Shown here piece by piece: positions 17,056 to 26,259 of a stretch of DNA of 64,000 nucleotides (position 1 is its first letter; the number at the start of each line of letters is the position of its first letter). Made by a program: the position numbers and the translations under genes. The stretch lies in NCBI RefSeq assembly GCF_001952935.1, contig NZ_CP018319.1:4546001-4610000 (forward strand), given 5' to 3'. Origin of the DNA: Pseudomonas frederiksbergensis (GTDB lineage: Bacteria; Pseudomonadota; Gammaproteobacteria; Pseudomonadales; Pseudomonadaceae). A model generated the notes under the pieces. That model was given only the letters and a program-made list of their open reading frames with translations. It ran no database searches and was not told the DNA's origin.

Positions 17056-17847
17056 ATGGATGTTGCGCAAAACAAACCGTCACTCAATACAGGCATGCTT
17101 AATGGGCATGACCTCGATGAGTGCCGCAACATCCAGAAAGGTGCCGTGTTTATCATTGCTTCGGGGGCGTCCGCCAAGGATTTTCCGCTGGAAAAGTTTG
17201 CGAACGTTCCAATGATCACAATGAACGGCGCCATTTCCATGTTCTCCGGGACAGGTATCAAGCCTTTCTTTTATGCCTGTACGGATCAAGGCTTTTCCAG
17301 GCAACAACCCGAACTGTTTTCAGAGGCCATGCGCATCAGCCAGCGGGTGGCGCTGTGGCAAGAGCACATCTGGCATACGACGGTCCCGCCTGAAGGCGAA
17401 CTGTATTTACTCGGCCGAGCCCCCAAGCTTTCCTGGACGGACCTGGTTTTCAGGGCCGATAAAGAACTGGTCAGAAGTCGCAAACTCGGAAATGGCCGTA
17501 ACAGAACCCTTGGTTTCAGCAAGAACCTTAAACGCGGTTTTTTTGATGCTCGTACGGTGGCTTATCTGGCGTTACAGATTGCCTATCACGTGGGGTTTAC
17601 CAAGGTGTTTCTGGTAGGCGTCGATTTGAATCAGTCTGTAAGCCGGTTTTATGAAGGGGCCGACACGGTCGCCTCGCCATGCCTGCTCGATCAGCATTTT
17701 TATACGCGGATCCTGCCGTCGTTCGAGATCTTGTCGAAGTACGTCGTGAGTGAAGATTTTCGGGTCTACAACCTGTCCAGTTCCTCGCGGATTCCCGGCG
17801 AACTCATTCCCCGAGTGACGCTGGATGAGATCGACAAGTTGATCTGA
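17056..17847 (+). CDS. Lipopolysaccharide core biosynthesis-like protein
   Basis: A 263-residue cytosolic protein. The N-terminal motif FIIASGASAKDFPLEKFANV followed by PMITMNGAI resembles the nucleotide-sugar binding start of DUF115/MptE-like and GT42-like proteins; later come NLKRGFFDARTVAYLALQIA and VFLVGVDLNQSVSRFYEG. Related Pseudomonas proteins are annotated as lipopolysaccharide core biosynthesis proteins; the transferred group is not known to me. ATG 17056 is preferred over TTG 17050, since GGGAA sits at the right distance from the ATG. It lies alone between a wall enzyme and a diguanylate cyclase and ends in its own terminator. Confidence 0.62.
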   Translation: MDVAQNKPSLNTGMLNGHDLDECRNIQKGAVFIIASGASAKDFPLEKFANVPMITMNGAISMFSGTGIKPFFYACTDQGFSRQQPELFSEAMRISQRVALWQEHIWHTTVPPEGELYLLGRAPKLSWTDLVFRADKELVRSRKLGNGRNRTLGFSKNLKRGFFDARTVAYLALQIAYHVGFTKVFLVGVDLNQSVSRFYEGADTVASPCLLDQHFYTRILPSFEILSKYVVSEDFRVYNLSSSSRIPGELIPRVTLDEIDKLI

Positions 17848-17867
17848 AGGTTATTCGTACTTTAATG

Positions 17868-17893
17868 GGCGCCCGCGAGGCGCCTGTTTTTTT
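17868..17893 (+). terminator. Rho-independent terminator after the LPS-core-like gene
   Basis: GGCGCC, CGCGA loop, GGCGCC, then TGTTTTTTT. Confidence 0.85.
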
Positions 17894-17935
17894 GTTGGGT
17901 GATTATGTCTGGGAGGTGGCCCCGCGGGCATACCG

Positions 17936-17963
17936 GCAAATGCGCCAGCTCGGGCGCATTTGC
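17936..17963. repeat. Strong inverted repeat upstream of the diguanylate cyclase gene
   Basis: GCAAATGCGCC, AGCTCG, GGCGCATTTGC: 11 perfectly paired bases, without a T-run, about 120 bp before the start of the next gene. It may be an mRNA hairpin or a protein site. Confidence 0.6.
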
Positions 17964-18081
17964 ACAGTGCGATGCGACGGCTAGCCAAACGGCATTTGCC
18001 CGCCACCCCCTCGTAGACTAAGCTCACAAAAAATAAGGGTTTTGGGGTGATACCCATGCCTTACCCTTACAGGACGAGCTT

Positions 18082-19653
18082 TTGTCTATCCCTCTTCACG
18101 ATCCGCACAACGCCACCGGCGTCACGTTGAAACGGTTACCTTTGCGCAAAGCAGCGGTACTGTTCATCGCAGTCGTGTGCCTGAGCCTGTGCGGTTTGCT
18201 GTACCTGCAACTGGAGCAGTCGCGCCGGCATGACCTGGCCTTGGCGCAAGTGGCGTCTACAAACCTGACGCGGGCCATGGCGCAACAAGCTGAAGACACC
18301 TTCATGCAAGCCGACCTGGTGCTGACCAGTCTGTCCGACTGGATTCAGGTTGACGGTTTCGGTGCACCGCAAAAGGCACGCTTGCAGAAAACATTCGCCC
18401 GGCGAGTGCAGGCACTGCATCAATTGCACGGGATATTTCTGTTCGACCAAAAGGGACAGTGGATCGTTACCTCTTTCGACGAACTGCCACGCGGAGCCGG
18501 TGTAGGGGATCGCGATTATTTCAAGTTCCACCAGCAGAACGTCTCCTCCCTGGCGCACATCGGGCCGGCGATTCGCAGTCGAGGAAACGGCGAATGGATC
18601 ATTCCGGTATCCAAACGGGTGAACGACAGGAATGGCAATTTCCAGGGCGTCTTGTTGGCTGGCATCAAGATGGCGTACTTCGATCAGTCCTTCAAAAGCT
18701 TCAGCATTGATGACAACGGTTCCATGTTTTTGGCATTGACCGACGGAACACTGCTGGCGCGCCGCCCGTTTGTGGAGTCGCTGATTGGCACATCGCTGGC
18801 CAAGGGCGAGATCTTCGAGAAATTGCTGCCCAACGCGCCTGCCGGGAACGCGATGTTCAGCTCGCTGCTCGATGGTGTTGTGCGGTTGCATGGCTACCGT
18901 CAGCTCGACGCTTATCCGTTGGTCGTGTCTGCCGCCTCGTCCAGGGAGGCGATTCTCAAGGATTGGTACGACACGGCATTTCGCTCCACAGTCATCGTTG
19001 CCCTGGTGGTGGTGGGCGTAGGGCTGTTCGGTTGGATGTTCCTTTATCAGGTGCGTGTCGGCGAACAGGTCGAGGCGGATTTGCGCAAGGCAAAGGAAGC
19101 CCTGAAGCTGATCGCGACCCACGACAGCCTGACCGGCCTGGGCAATCGACGGCTGTTCGAGGGCGCGCTGGACATCGAATTCAGCCGAGGCGCCCGGCAG
19201 TCGAGTTCGCTAAGCCTGATCATGCTCGATATCGATTACTTCAAGCGCTACAACGACACTTATGGCCACGTGGCGGGGGACCATTGCCTGGCTGAAGTGG
19301 CGCGGGCGGTGAAAAGCTGCTGCCATCGAAAGGCCGATTTGGCCGTGCGCTATGGCGGTGAAGAGTTTGCGGTATTGCTGCCCGACACCGACATTCACGG
19401 CGCGATGGTGATTGCCGAGCAGATCCGCCGCAGCGTCATGGACAAGAACATCCTCCACAGCGGTTCGCCCTCGGGCTTCGTGACGGTCAGCCTGGGTTGT
19501 TACTCGTTTGTGCCGACGGGGCGGGACAGCATGGAAGTGTTTATCGAACGCGCGGACGCAGCGCTGTATCAAGCCAAGCATTCGGGGCGAAACCGCTCGG
19601 CGGTGCTGTCGATGGAGGGCGGTGTCGAGGCACTGCTGCGTTCGGATCGTTGA
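18082..19653 (+). CDS. Membrane diguanylate cyclase with periplasmic dCACHE-type sensor
   Basis: A 523-residue protein that makes c-di-GMP. TM1 at about 23-41, an extracytoplasmic Cache-type sensor (about 45-300; GDRDYFKFHQQN and GNGEWIIPVSKRVNDRNG are typical of the dCACHE pocket), TM2 at about 305-327, then a GGDEF domain (about 345-515). The active site is RYGGEEFAVLLPD and the inhibitory I-site RKAD lies five residues before it, so the enzyme should be active and product-inhibited. No EAL domain. Start is TTG at 18082: AGGACGAG lies at the right distance and the ATG at 18057 is out of frame. The ligand cannot be read from the sequence. Confidence 0.88.
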   Translation: MSIPLHDPHNATGVTLKRLPLRKAAVLFIAVVCLSLCGLLYLQLEQSRRHDLALAQVASTNLTRAMAQQAEDTFMQADLVLTSLSDWIQVDGFGAPQKARLQKTFARRVQALHQLHGIFLFDQKGQWIVTSFDELPRGAGVGDRDYFKFHQQNVSSLAHIGPAIRSRGNGEWIIPVSKRVNDRNGNFQGVLLAGIKMAYFDQSFKSFSIDDNGSMFLALTDGTLLARRPFVESLIGTSLAKGEIFEKLLPNAPAGNAMFSSLLDGVVRLHGYRQLDAYPLVVSAASSREAILKDWYDTAFRSTVIVALVVVGVGLFGWMFLYQVRVGEQVEADLRKAKEALKLIATHDSLTGLGNRRLFEGALDIEFSRGARQSSSLSLIMLDIDYFKRYNDTYGHVAGDHCLAEVARAVKSCCHRKADLAVRYGGEEFAVLLPDTDIHGAMVIAEQIRRSVMDKNILHSGSPSGFVTVSLGCYSFVPTGRDSMEVFIERADAALYQAKHSGRNRSAVLSMEGGVEALLRSDR

Positions 19654-19795
19654 GCTGTCTATCGAGGGTGTTTCACCCGCGCAACACCGCGGCCAGCCGG
19701 CTGTCTGCCTGTCAGATCCCCTTCGATTGATCGTCTAGAGTTGCGGTAACCCTGTCGATCCCGGCAGGTCTTCCCACCGCACGGATGATCTCAGA

Positions 19796-21202
19796 ATGTT
19801 GATTACTCAAGCATTGACAGCCGTTGCTCTAACCGTAGCAGCCAGCGTCATCTTTCCGCTCGCCAGCCAGGCTCAATCGAAAGTCACAGCCGAAGAAGCA
19901 CACGCCATCGGCGTGGATGCCTACCTTTATTTGTACCCGCTGTTGACCATGGACATTACCCGCAAGCAATTCACCAACATCGAACCTGGCAAGGAATTCG
20001 GTAAAGGTCCGATGAATATGTTTGTCAGCGTTCCGCAGTATCCACCTGCCGATTTCAAAGGGGTGGTGCGTTCGAACTTCGACACCTTGTATTCCATTGC
20101 CTGGCTGGATTTGACCGAAGAACCGCTGGTGATCGCAGCGCCCGATACGGCCGGGCGTTTTTACTTGCTGCCGATGCTCGACATGTGGACCGATGTGTTC
20201 GCCTCACCGGGCTGGCGCACCACGGGCACCCAGGCGGGGCAGTTTCTGGTGACACCGCCGGGCTGGACCGGGACGGTGCCAGCCGGTCTGAACCATCTGC
20301 CGGCGCCCACGCCCTTTGTCTGGGTCATTGGCCGCACCAAGACCGACGGCGCCGCGGACTACGCGGCGGTACACAAAATTCAGGCTGGCTATACGGTGAC
20401 ACCGTTGTCCCGACTGGGTAAAAGCGCCGAGCCGGTCAGCGTGAACATTGACCCGGCCGTGGATATGAAGACCCCGCCCAAGATCCAGGTCGACTCAATG
20501 TCGGCGGCCGATTACTTCGCCTACGCCGCCGAATTGCTCAAGGTGCATCCTGCGCACATCAGCGATCAACCGATCCTGGCGCAGATGAAGCGTATCGGTA
20601 TCGAGCCCGGAAAATCCTTCGACATGAAGGCGCTGGACCCTGAAATCCAAGCAGCGTTGCAGACCGTGCCCAAGGACGCGCAGGCGCTGATGACGTGGAA
20701 GGTTCCAACCCTCGCTCGTGTGGTCAACGGCTGGTCGATGAACACCGACACCATGGGCGTCTATGGCAACTACTACCTCAAGCGCGCGATCGTTGCGCAG
20801 ATCGGGCTCGGTGCCAACTTGCCCGAGGATGCGATTTATCCGCTGAACATCGGCGATGTCGAAGGCAAGCCACTCGATGGCTCGAACAAGTACGTGCTGC
20901 ATTTCGACAAGGGTGAAACGCCACCGGTAAACGCTTTCTGGTCGATCACCTTGTACGACCCCGAGGGTTTCCAGGTCGGCAATGCGCTCAACCGCTTTGC
21001 AGTCAGTAGCTGGATGCCGTTCAAGACTAATGCCGACGGTTCGCTGGACATCTACCTCCAGCACGAAAACCCCGGCAAGGACCTTGAAGCCAATTGGCTG
21101 CCGGCACCGAAGGGCGGTTTCAACCTGACCATGCGTTTGTATGGGCCCAAGCCCGAGGTTTTGAACGGCAAGTGGAATCCGCCACCGGTCAAGCCAACCT
21201 AG
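19796..21202 (+). CDS. DUF1254/DUF1214 family secreted protein
   Basis: A 468-residue protein: signal peptide (about 1-26, ASQAQ), an N-terminal DUF1254 domain (about 45-180, with DAYLYLYPLLTMDITRKQFT and VVRSNFDTLYSIAWLDLTEEP) and a C-terminal DUF1214 domain (about 330-455, with GETPPVNAFWSITLYDPEGFQ and LDIYLQHENPGKDLEANWLP). Such proteins are widespread in Proteobacteria and fungi; function is unknown and no catalytic residues are defined. Alone on its strand, preceded by about 140 bp without a visible regulatory site; the RBS is weak, so the start is less certain than the gene. Confidence 0.85.
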   Translation: MLITQALTAVALTVAASVIFPLASQAQSKVTAEEAHAIGVDAYLYLYPLLTMDITRKQFTNIEPGKEFGKGPMNMFVSVPQYPPADFKGVVRSNFDTLYSIAWLDLTEEPLVIAAPDTAGRFYLLPMLDMWTDVFASPGWRTTGTQAGQFLVTPPGWTGTVPAGLNHLPAPTPFVWVIGRTKTDGAADYAAVHKIQAGYTVTPLSRLGKSAEPVSVNIDPAVDMKTPPKIQVDSMSAADYFAYAAELLKVHPAHISDQPILAQMKRIGIEPGKSFDMKALDPEIQAALQTVPKDAQALMTWKVPTLARVVNGWSMNTDTMGVYGNYYLKRAIVAQIGLGANLPEDAIYPLNIGDVEGKPLDGSNKYVLHFDKGETPPVNAFWSITLYDPEGFQVGNALNRFAVSSWMPFKTNADGSLDIYLQHENPGKDLEANWLPAPKGGFNLTMRLYGPKPEVLNGKWNPPPVKPT

Positions 21203-21234
21203 TTCCGCGTTTCAGGCCTAAAAGCAGCCGACGA

Positions 21235-21570
21235 TCATCGGCTGTTTTTACGCGTCCAGCTTCCCGTCCCGCCGCCGGCACCGCCCGTTCCACCGCCCGC
21301 CGCGCCCGTGCCACCTCCCGCGCCAGAGCCGCTGTTCCCGGCATTGCCACCATTTCCGCCATCCGAGGAGCCCGATCCGCTATTGCCGCGGTTAGTGTTT
21401 TGATCGCTCGAGGGTTGGCCAGGGTTATTGTTGGGCACCATGGTCGAGCCGCCGAATGAGCCCGACCGGGTACCTTTCGCATCAGCGCCATCTCCTGGGG
21501 CAGCAAAAATACCGACGCACAGGGCGCACAGCACTCCCGCGAGTAACAGCGAAGTCATTTTGATGGTCAT
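21235..21570 (-). CDS. Small secreted glycine/serine/asparagine-rich protein
   Basis: A 111-residue protein. Signal peptide MTIKMTSLLLAGVLCALCVG ending IFAAPG (a Cys at 19 is not in a lipobox context that I would call), then a low-complexity chain: NNNPGQPSSDQNTNRGNSGS, GGNGGNAGNSGSGAGGG and repeats of GGGTG, ending TGSWTRKNSR. GGAGG 9 bases before the ATG at 21570 fixes the start. The low complexity precludes a family call; it is probably disordered, in the periplasm or outside the cell. It converges on the DUF1254 gene, 32 bp apart. Confidence 0.65.
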   Translation of the reverse strand: MTIKMTSLLLAGVLCALCVGIFAAPGDGADAKGTRSGSFGGSTMVPNNNPGQPSSDQNTNRGNSGSGSSDGGNGGNAGNSGSGAGGGTGAAGGGTGGAGGGTGSWTRKNSR

Positions 21571-21855
21571 CAGGATGCGCCTCCAAAGATGAGTCGTTAC
21601 CTGATGATGGTATGAAGGGCAGGGCGGTGGGTGCCGGCTGGTTGACGAGTGGCTGGTGTGCAATTACAGGGCAGCAGCCGTCGATTGGCGATGGTTGTGT
21701 CAACGGTTCTTCAATTGCTGCAATGGCTTGCGTTATCCAGGCGCCAGGGCCCAGCATGGCTGCTATGGTCAGTGAACGTTCGGCGAGTGCGTTGGTAAAA
21801 AAGCATTGCGAGCGTCGCATCCCGATCAGGCAATCGATTTGACAGGATCAAGTGC

Positions 21856-24426
21856 ATGGATATGACTGCCGTTACCCTCGTCACCGCTCCCCGTCATACG
21901 CCGATAACCCGTAACCTGGTGTTTGTCGTCGGCCTGCTGTTTGTTCTGGGGGTGCTGATCGCGTTGTTGGCCTTGTTCAACATTGCCGGACGGCTGGATG
22001 CGCAGGACCTGGCCAAGACCACTTTCTACACCCAGCGTGCGCTGGAAAATCGCATCACCGCCTCGAAAAACTACATCGCCAGTTATGCAAACTGGACGAG
22101 CGCCTACGACCATTTGGACGGCAAGGTTGATGTGCAATGGGCTTACGTCGAGCAGAACCTGGGCAAAACCCTGTTCAGCATCGATCACTACGATGGTGTC
22201 TTCGTGGTCGATCGTCAGCAAACCAAATACGCCTTGGTGCGCGGGCTTCAAGTCCAGGAGGCGGCGACCACCTATCTTTCGGCATCCATGGCGACACTGA
22301 TAGAAGCAGTCCAGCGTCAGGAAAGCCTCATTGACCCGATCAGCCAGTTCACGCTGTTCGAGGGCAAGCCGGCATTGCTGACGGCTGCTGCAATCGTTCC
22401 CAATGACGAAAGGCCGGCGGTCGATCCCCAAAGCACCTCGGTGCTGGTGTTCGTCGACCAATTAAGCCCTGACAAGCTCAGCACCCTGAGCACCGATTAC
22501 GGTTTGCATGATTTAAACCTGACGCCTGATAACGCCATCGCGCCCGGCAGCCCGGCCGTGGCACTGGCGGACACCGGCTACAGTCTGGTTTCCCGACTTG
22601 AGCAACCGGGTCATCAGTTGCTCTGGTCGTTGCTGCCGCCATTGGGCGGCGCGCTGTTGGTGCTGGCGTTGTTAACGGCTTATTTCTTCCGGTATGTCTT
22701 GCGCACGTCCGGGCACGTGGATGCCAGCTACACCAGCCTCGATTTATCGAACCAGGCGCTGGAGGCCAGTGAAGAACGTTTTCGTGCAGTGGCTGAGGCT
22801 GCTTCCGACTGGATCTGGGAAATCGATGACAAACATTGCATCTCTTATCTGTCAGGACGTTTCGCCACCGTCACCGGTTTTTCCGATCAGCAATGGATAG
22901 GGCAGGACATCGGGCAACTGCTCAATTGCGACACGCTGCCCTTGTCGCTGTGGCTGCATAAGCTCAATGAAGAACAGCCCGTCAGCCATTTGCGCTGCTC
23001 CTATCGCGATCAGTCGGGGCAACAGCGTATCTGCCGGGTTTCGGCACGACCGATCCATCGCAAGGGCGCGGTAGTGGGCTATCGCGGAACGGCCAGCGAC
23101 ATCACCGATGAAGTCGCCGCCCATGCCCAGATCCAGCATCTGTCGTTGCACGATGCCCTGACGGGGCTGCCGAATCGCAACAAACTGGCGCGTTTCCTCG
23201 ACGAGGCCCTGGCGCTTAAAGAGCATTCGGCAGCGCTGGTGCTGCTGATGATCGATCTGGATAACTTCAAGCCGATCAACGATTCCCTCGGTCACCCGGC
23301 CGGCGACGCGGTATTGCTGGAAGTGGCCACCCGATTGCGCGAGTGCACGCGGGACATCGATCTGGTCGCGCGGCTCGGTGGTGATGAGTTTGTGCTGGTG
23401 CTCAACGGCATGGACAGCCACGCCGAAATCGACCGGTTCTGCGAACGTTTGCTCGAAAGCCTGCAGCAGCCGATTCATTACGAGCATCACACGCTGCACA
23501 TCGGCGCGAGCATCGGTGTGGCCTTGAGTCGGCGTCAGGGGCACATTCCCAATGAGCTGATCCGGTGTGCCGACATTGCGCTGTATCAGGCTAAATCCGA
23601 CGGCAAGAGGACCTGGTGCTACTTTGCGCCGCACATGAACGATCAGATCCAGCACCGTCGGCAACTGGAAAACGACCTGCGCCGGGCGATCAAGAACAAC
23701 GAGTTCCTGATGCACTACCAGCCGCGCTACAACATGGACGGCAAGCAGGTGGTCTCGGTGGAAGCGTTGCTGCGCTGGCAGCATCCGGAGCAGGGGCTGC
23801 TGAGCCCCGACGAGTTTATTCCTTTGGCCGAGCAGACTGACCTGATCGTGCCTTTGGGGCGCTGGGTGTTGCGCGAAGCCTGTGAAACGGCCCTGACCTG
23901 GCCCGGTGCGTTGATGGTGTCGGTCAATTTGTCGCCTGTTCAATTTGCCCGCAGCGATGTGGTGGAGGACGTCAGGGAGGCATTGATCCAGAGCCGTTTG
24001 CCGGCCAGTCGCCTGGAGCTGGAGATCACCGAAAACGTGATGCTCATCGATGTGGAGGGCGCGTTGACGACCATGAATGCGCTCAAGGAGCTGGGCGTGC
24101 GGTTGAACATGGACGACTTCGGTACCGGCTATTCGTCCCTGGGTTACCTGCGCACGTACCCGTTCGACGGGATCAAGATCGACAAGCGTTTCATCTCGTC
24201 CATGAGCGGCGGCGGCAATGACCGCGCCGTGGTGCAGGCGATCATCAACCTTGGCAAAGCCATGGGCCTGACCGTGACCGCAGAGGGCGTCGAGACCCTC
24301 GAGCAACTGGACTTCCTGGTCTCGGACCAGTGCAACGAGGTGCAGGGTTTCTACTTGAGTCGGCCTATGGAAAAGCAGGCGTTACTGCCATTGCTCAAGG
24401 CGTCGCATGACGAGTTTCCCGTGTAG
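21856..24426 (+). CDS. CHASE4-PAS-GGDEF-EAL membrane protein (c-di-GMP turnover)
   Basis: An 856-residue protein. TM1 at about 20-42, a periplasmic CHASE4 domain (about 55-220, with YIASYANWTSAYDHLDGK), TM2 at about 258-280, PAS (about 305-425, RAVAEAASDWIWEIDDKHCI), GGDEF (about 430-595; ARLGGDEFVLVL, with I-site RDID), and EAL (about 605-850). The EAL residues needed for hydrolysis are present: EALLRW, SVNLSP, LEITENV, MDDFGTGYSS, IKIDK, AEGVET, QGFYLSRP. Both activities are therefore possible; which dominates cannot be told. It stands alone. A second ATG two codons in is possible. Confidence 0.9.
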   Translation: MDMTAVTLVTAPRHTPITRNLVFVVGLLFVLGVLIALLALFNIAGRLDAQDLAKTTFYTQRALENRITASKNYIASYANWTSAYDHLDGKVDVQWAYVEQNLGKTLFSIDHYDGVFVVDRQQTKYALVRGLQVQEAATTYLSASMATLIEAVQRQESLIDPISQFTLFEGKPALLTAAAIVPNDERPAVDPQSTSVLVFVDQLSPDKLSTLSTDYGLHDLNLTPDNAIAPGSPAVALADTGYSLVSRLEQPGHQLLWSLLPPLGGALLVLALLTAYFFRYVLRTSGHVDASYTSLDLSNQALEASEERFRAVAEAASDWIWEIDDKHCISYLSGRFATVTGFSDQQWIGQDIGQLLNCDTLPLSLWLHKLNEEQPVSHLRCSYRDQSGQQRICRVSARPIHRKGAVVGYRGTASDITDEVAAHAQIQHLSLHDALTGLPNRNKLARFLDEALALKEHSAALVLLMIDLDNFKPINDSLGHPAGDAVLLEVATRLRECTRDIDLVARLGGDEFVLVLNGMDSHAEIDRFCERLLESLQQPIHYEHHTLHIGASIGVALSRRQGHIPNELIRCADIALYQAKSDGKRTWCYFAPHMNDQIQHRRQLENDLRRAIKNNEFLMHYQPRYNMDGKQVVSVEALLRWQHPEQGLLSPDEFIPLAEQTDLIVPLGRWVLREACETALTWPGALMVSVNLSPVQFARSDVVEDVREALIQSRLPASRLELEITENVMLIDVEGALTTMNALKELGVRLNMDDFGTGYSSLGYLRTYPFDGIKIDKRFISSMSGGGNDRAVVQAIINLGKAMGLTVTAEGVETLEQLDFLVSDQCNEVQGFYLSRPMEKQALLPLLKASHDEFPV

Positions 24427-24524
24427 CGCCGCGCCTTTAGTCGCCTGACTCGCTCGGAGAGGCAACTGCCAGCACGCCCCCCGGTCACAACTGGATATCG
24501 ACCCTGCGTTGCGAGCGTTGGCCC

Positions 24525-25319
24525 ATGAAGAACCTGAAAATCGCGACATTCAACGTCAACGGCATGCGCGCCCGACTGCCGAACTTGCTGGCCTGGCTTG
24601 AGCGAGAGCAACCAGACATCGCCTGTTTGCAGGAGCTCAAGTCAGTCGACAGTGCATTTCCCGTCGCCGAGCTTGAGGCCGCGGGTTATGGCGCGCTCTG
24701 GCAAGGACAGTCGTCGTGGAACGGCGTGGCAATTCTGGCGCGGGACGCGCAGCCGCTGGAGAGACGTCGAGGCCTGCCAGGCGATGACAGCGACACCCAT
24801 AGCCGGTATCTGGAGGCCGCCGTGCACGGGATTCTGGTGGGCTGTCTGTACCTGCCCAACGGCAATCCGCAGCCGGGGCCGAAGTTCGATTACAAGCTGG
24901 CGTGGTTCGAACGGCTGATCCACTACGCGCAGACGCTTCAGGCCAGCGAGCATCCTGTGGTCCTGGCCGGTGACTACAACGTGGTGCCCACCGACCTCGA
25001 CATTTACAACCCGCGATCCTGGCTGAAGGATGCGTTGCTGCAACCTGAAAGCCGCGAGTGTTATCAGCGCCTGCTGGCCCAGGGCTGGACCGATTCCTTG
25101 CGCCATCTGTATCCGCAGGATCGGCTCTATACCTTCTGGGATTATTTTCGCCAGCACTGGCAAAAAAACTCGGGGCTGCGCATCGATCATCTGTTGCTTA
25201 ATCCGGTGCTGAGCCCTTATTTGCAGGAGGGCGGAGTGGATGCCTGGGTTCGCAACGAGCCCCACGCGAGTGATCACGCGCCGGCGTGGATTCGATTGAG
25301 TCCGCGTAAGCGGCGTTGA
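24525..25319 (+). CDS. xthA: Exodeoxyribonuclease III-type AP endonuclease
   Basis: A 264-residue DNA repair enzyme (E. coli XthA 268) of the exonuclease/endonuclease/phosphatase fold; it cuts 5' to abasic sites and removes 3' blocking groups. Motifs: KIATFNVNGMRARLPNLLAW, CLQELKSVDSAFP (metal-binding Glu), SSWNGVAILAR, GDYNVVPTDLDIYNP (catalytic Asp/Asn), LRIDHLLLNP and NEPHASDHAPAWI (His/Asp). Single gene about 100 bp after the GGDEF-EAL gene and about 110 bp before the acetyltransferase. P. fluorescens genomes have more than one family member, so the symbol may belong to a paralogue. Confidence 0.88.
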   Translation: MKNLKIATFNVNGMRARLPNLLAWLEREQPDIACLQELKSVDSAFPVAELEAAGYGALWQGQSSWNGVAILARDAQPLERRRGLPGDDSDTHSRYLEAAVHGILVGCLYLPNGNPQPGPKFDYKLAWFERLIHYAQTLQASEHPVVLAGDYNVVPTDLDIYNPRSWLKDALLQPESRECYQRLLAQGWTDSLRHLYPQDRLYTFWDYFRQHWQKNSGLRIDHLLLNPVLSPYLQEGGVDAWVRNEPHASDHAPAWIRLSPRKRR

Positions 25320-25428
25320 GTTTGAAGTGTGTGGCGATTGGCTAAATCAATTGTCGGTCGAACCGCTTTTTCCCTTATACATGGCGCCCATCGGTGGAGA
25401 AATCCGGCCCCTGCATAAGGACTGAGCA

Positions 25429-26256
25429 ATGAGCGAGCCACAGCTGACGAATCTTGCGTTGTACCTGCAGCGCCTGGGCTTCGACGCGCCTCCGGCGCCG
25501 ACCCTGGAAACCCTGCACCAACTTCAACTGCGCCACACTGGCGCCTTTCCGTTCGAAAACCTCAGCACGTTGTCGGGCCAGCCGGTGCTCATTGACCTGC
25601 CGTCTATCGAGCAAAAGGTCCTGCACGACGGTCGCGGCGGTTACTGCTACGAACTCAACAATCTGTTCCTGGCCTTGCTCCAGGCACTGGGCTTCGATGC
25701 TCGCGGTTTCTCCGGCCGAGTGGTCATGGGCCAACCCGAAGGCGCATGGACCGCCCGCACACACCGCTTGAGCCTGGTCACCCTGGACGGCGTGCGCTAC
25801 ATCACCGACGTTGGCTTCGGCGGCATGGTGCCCACCGCACCGCTGATGCTCGATACCGTGGTTGAACAGTTCACACCTCACGAACCGTATCGCATCGAGC
25901 AGCACGAGGATGGCTACACCCTGCGCGCCAACGTCGCCGGAGAATGGCGGGCGATGTACATTTTCGATTTGCAGCGCCAGGAAGACATCGATTACGCCGT
26001 TGGCAACTGGTATGTCTCGACCCATCCGGAATCGCCGTTCGCCAGGCAACTGATGGTGGCGCGCACCGGCGAAGGGTGGCGCCGCACCCTGAACAACGGC
26101 AGTTTTGCGATTCATCGGATCGGCCGTGAGACTGAACGACGGCAAGTGGCTGATGTGGACGAATTGATGGATTTGTTGCGCAACGAATTCGACATTCGGG
26201 TGCCGCGGGAAGTGGCGTTGCGTCGGGTTATTGAAGGGCTGATTCAACAGCCCTGA
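25429..26256 (+). CDS. nat: Arylamine N-acetyltransferase
   Basis: A 275-residue cytosolic enzyme that moves acetyl from acetyl-CoA to aromatic amines, hydrazines or related substrates. The Cys-His-Asp triad is visible: Cys73 in RGGYCYELN, His112 in ARTHRLSLV and Asp127 in ITDVGFGG. The N-terminal FPFENLSTL and the length are typical. Its natural substrate is unknown, and neighbours give no pathway. Start ATG 25429 follows AAGGACTGAGCA. Confidence 0.93.
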   Translation: MSEPQLTNLALYLQRLGFDAPPAPTLETLHQLQLRHTGAFPFENLSTLSGQPVLIDLPSIEQKVLHDGRGGYCYELNNLFLALLQALGFDARGFSGRVVMGQPEGAWTARTHRLSLVTLDGVRYITDVGFGGMVPTAPLMLDTVVEQFTPHEPYRIEQHEDGYTLRANVAGEWRAMYIFDLQRQEDIDYAVGNWYVSTHPESPFARQLMVARTGEGWRRTLNNGSFAIHRIGRETERRQVADVDELMDLLRNEFDIRVPREVALRRVIEGLIQQP

Positions 26257-26259
26257 ACC

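Noticed and set aside
21189-21506. Arg/Ala-rich frame in the other register of the Gly-rich gene
   Set aside because: Out-of-frame reading of a GC-rich repetitive segment; the register with signal peptide and GGAGG is the real one.
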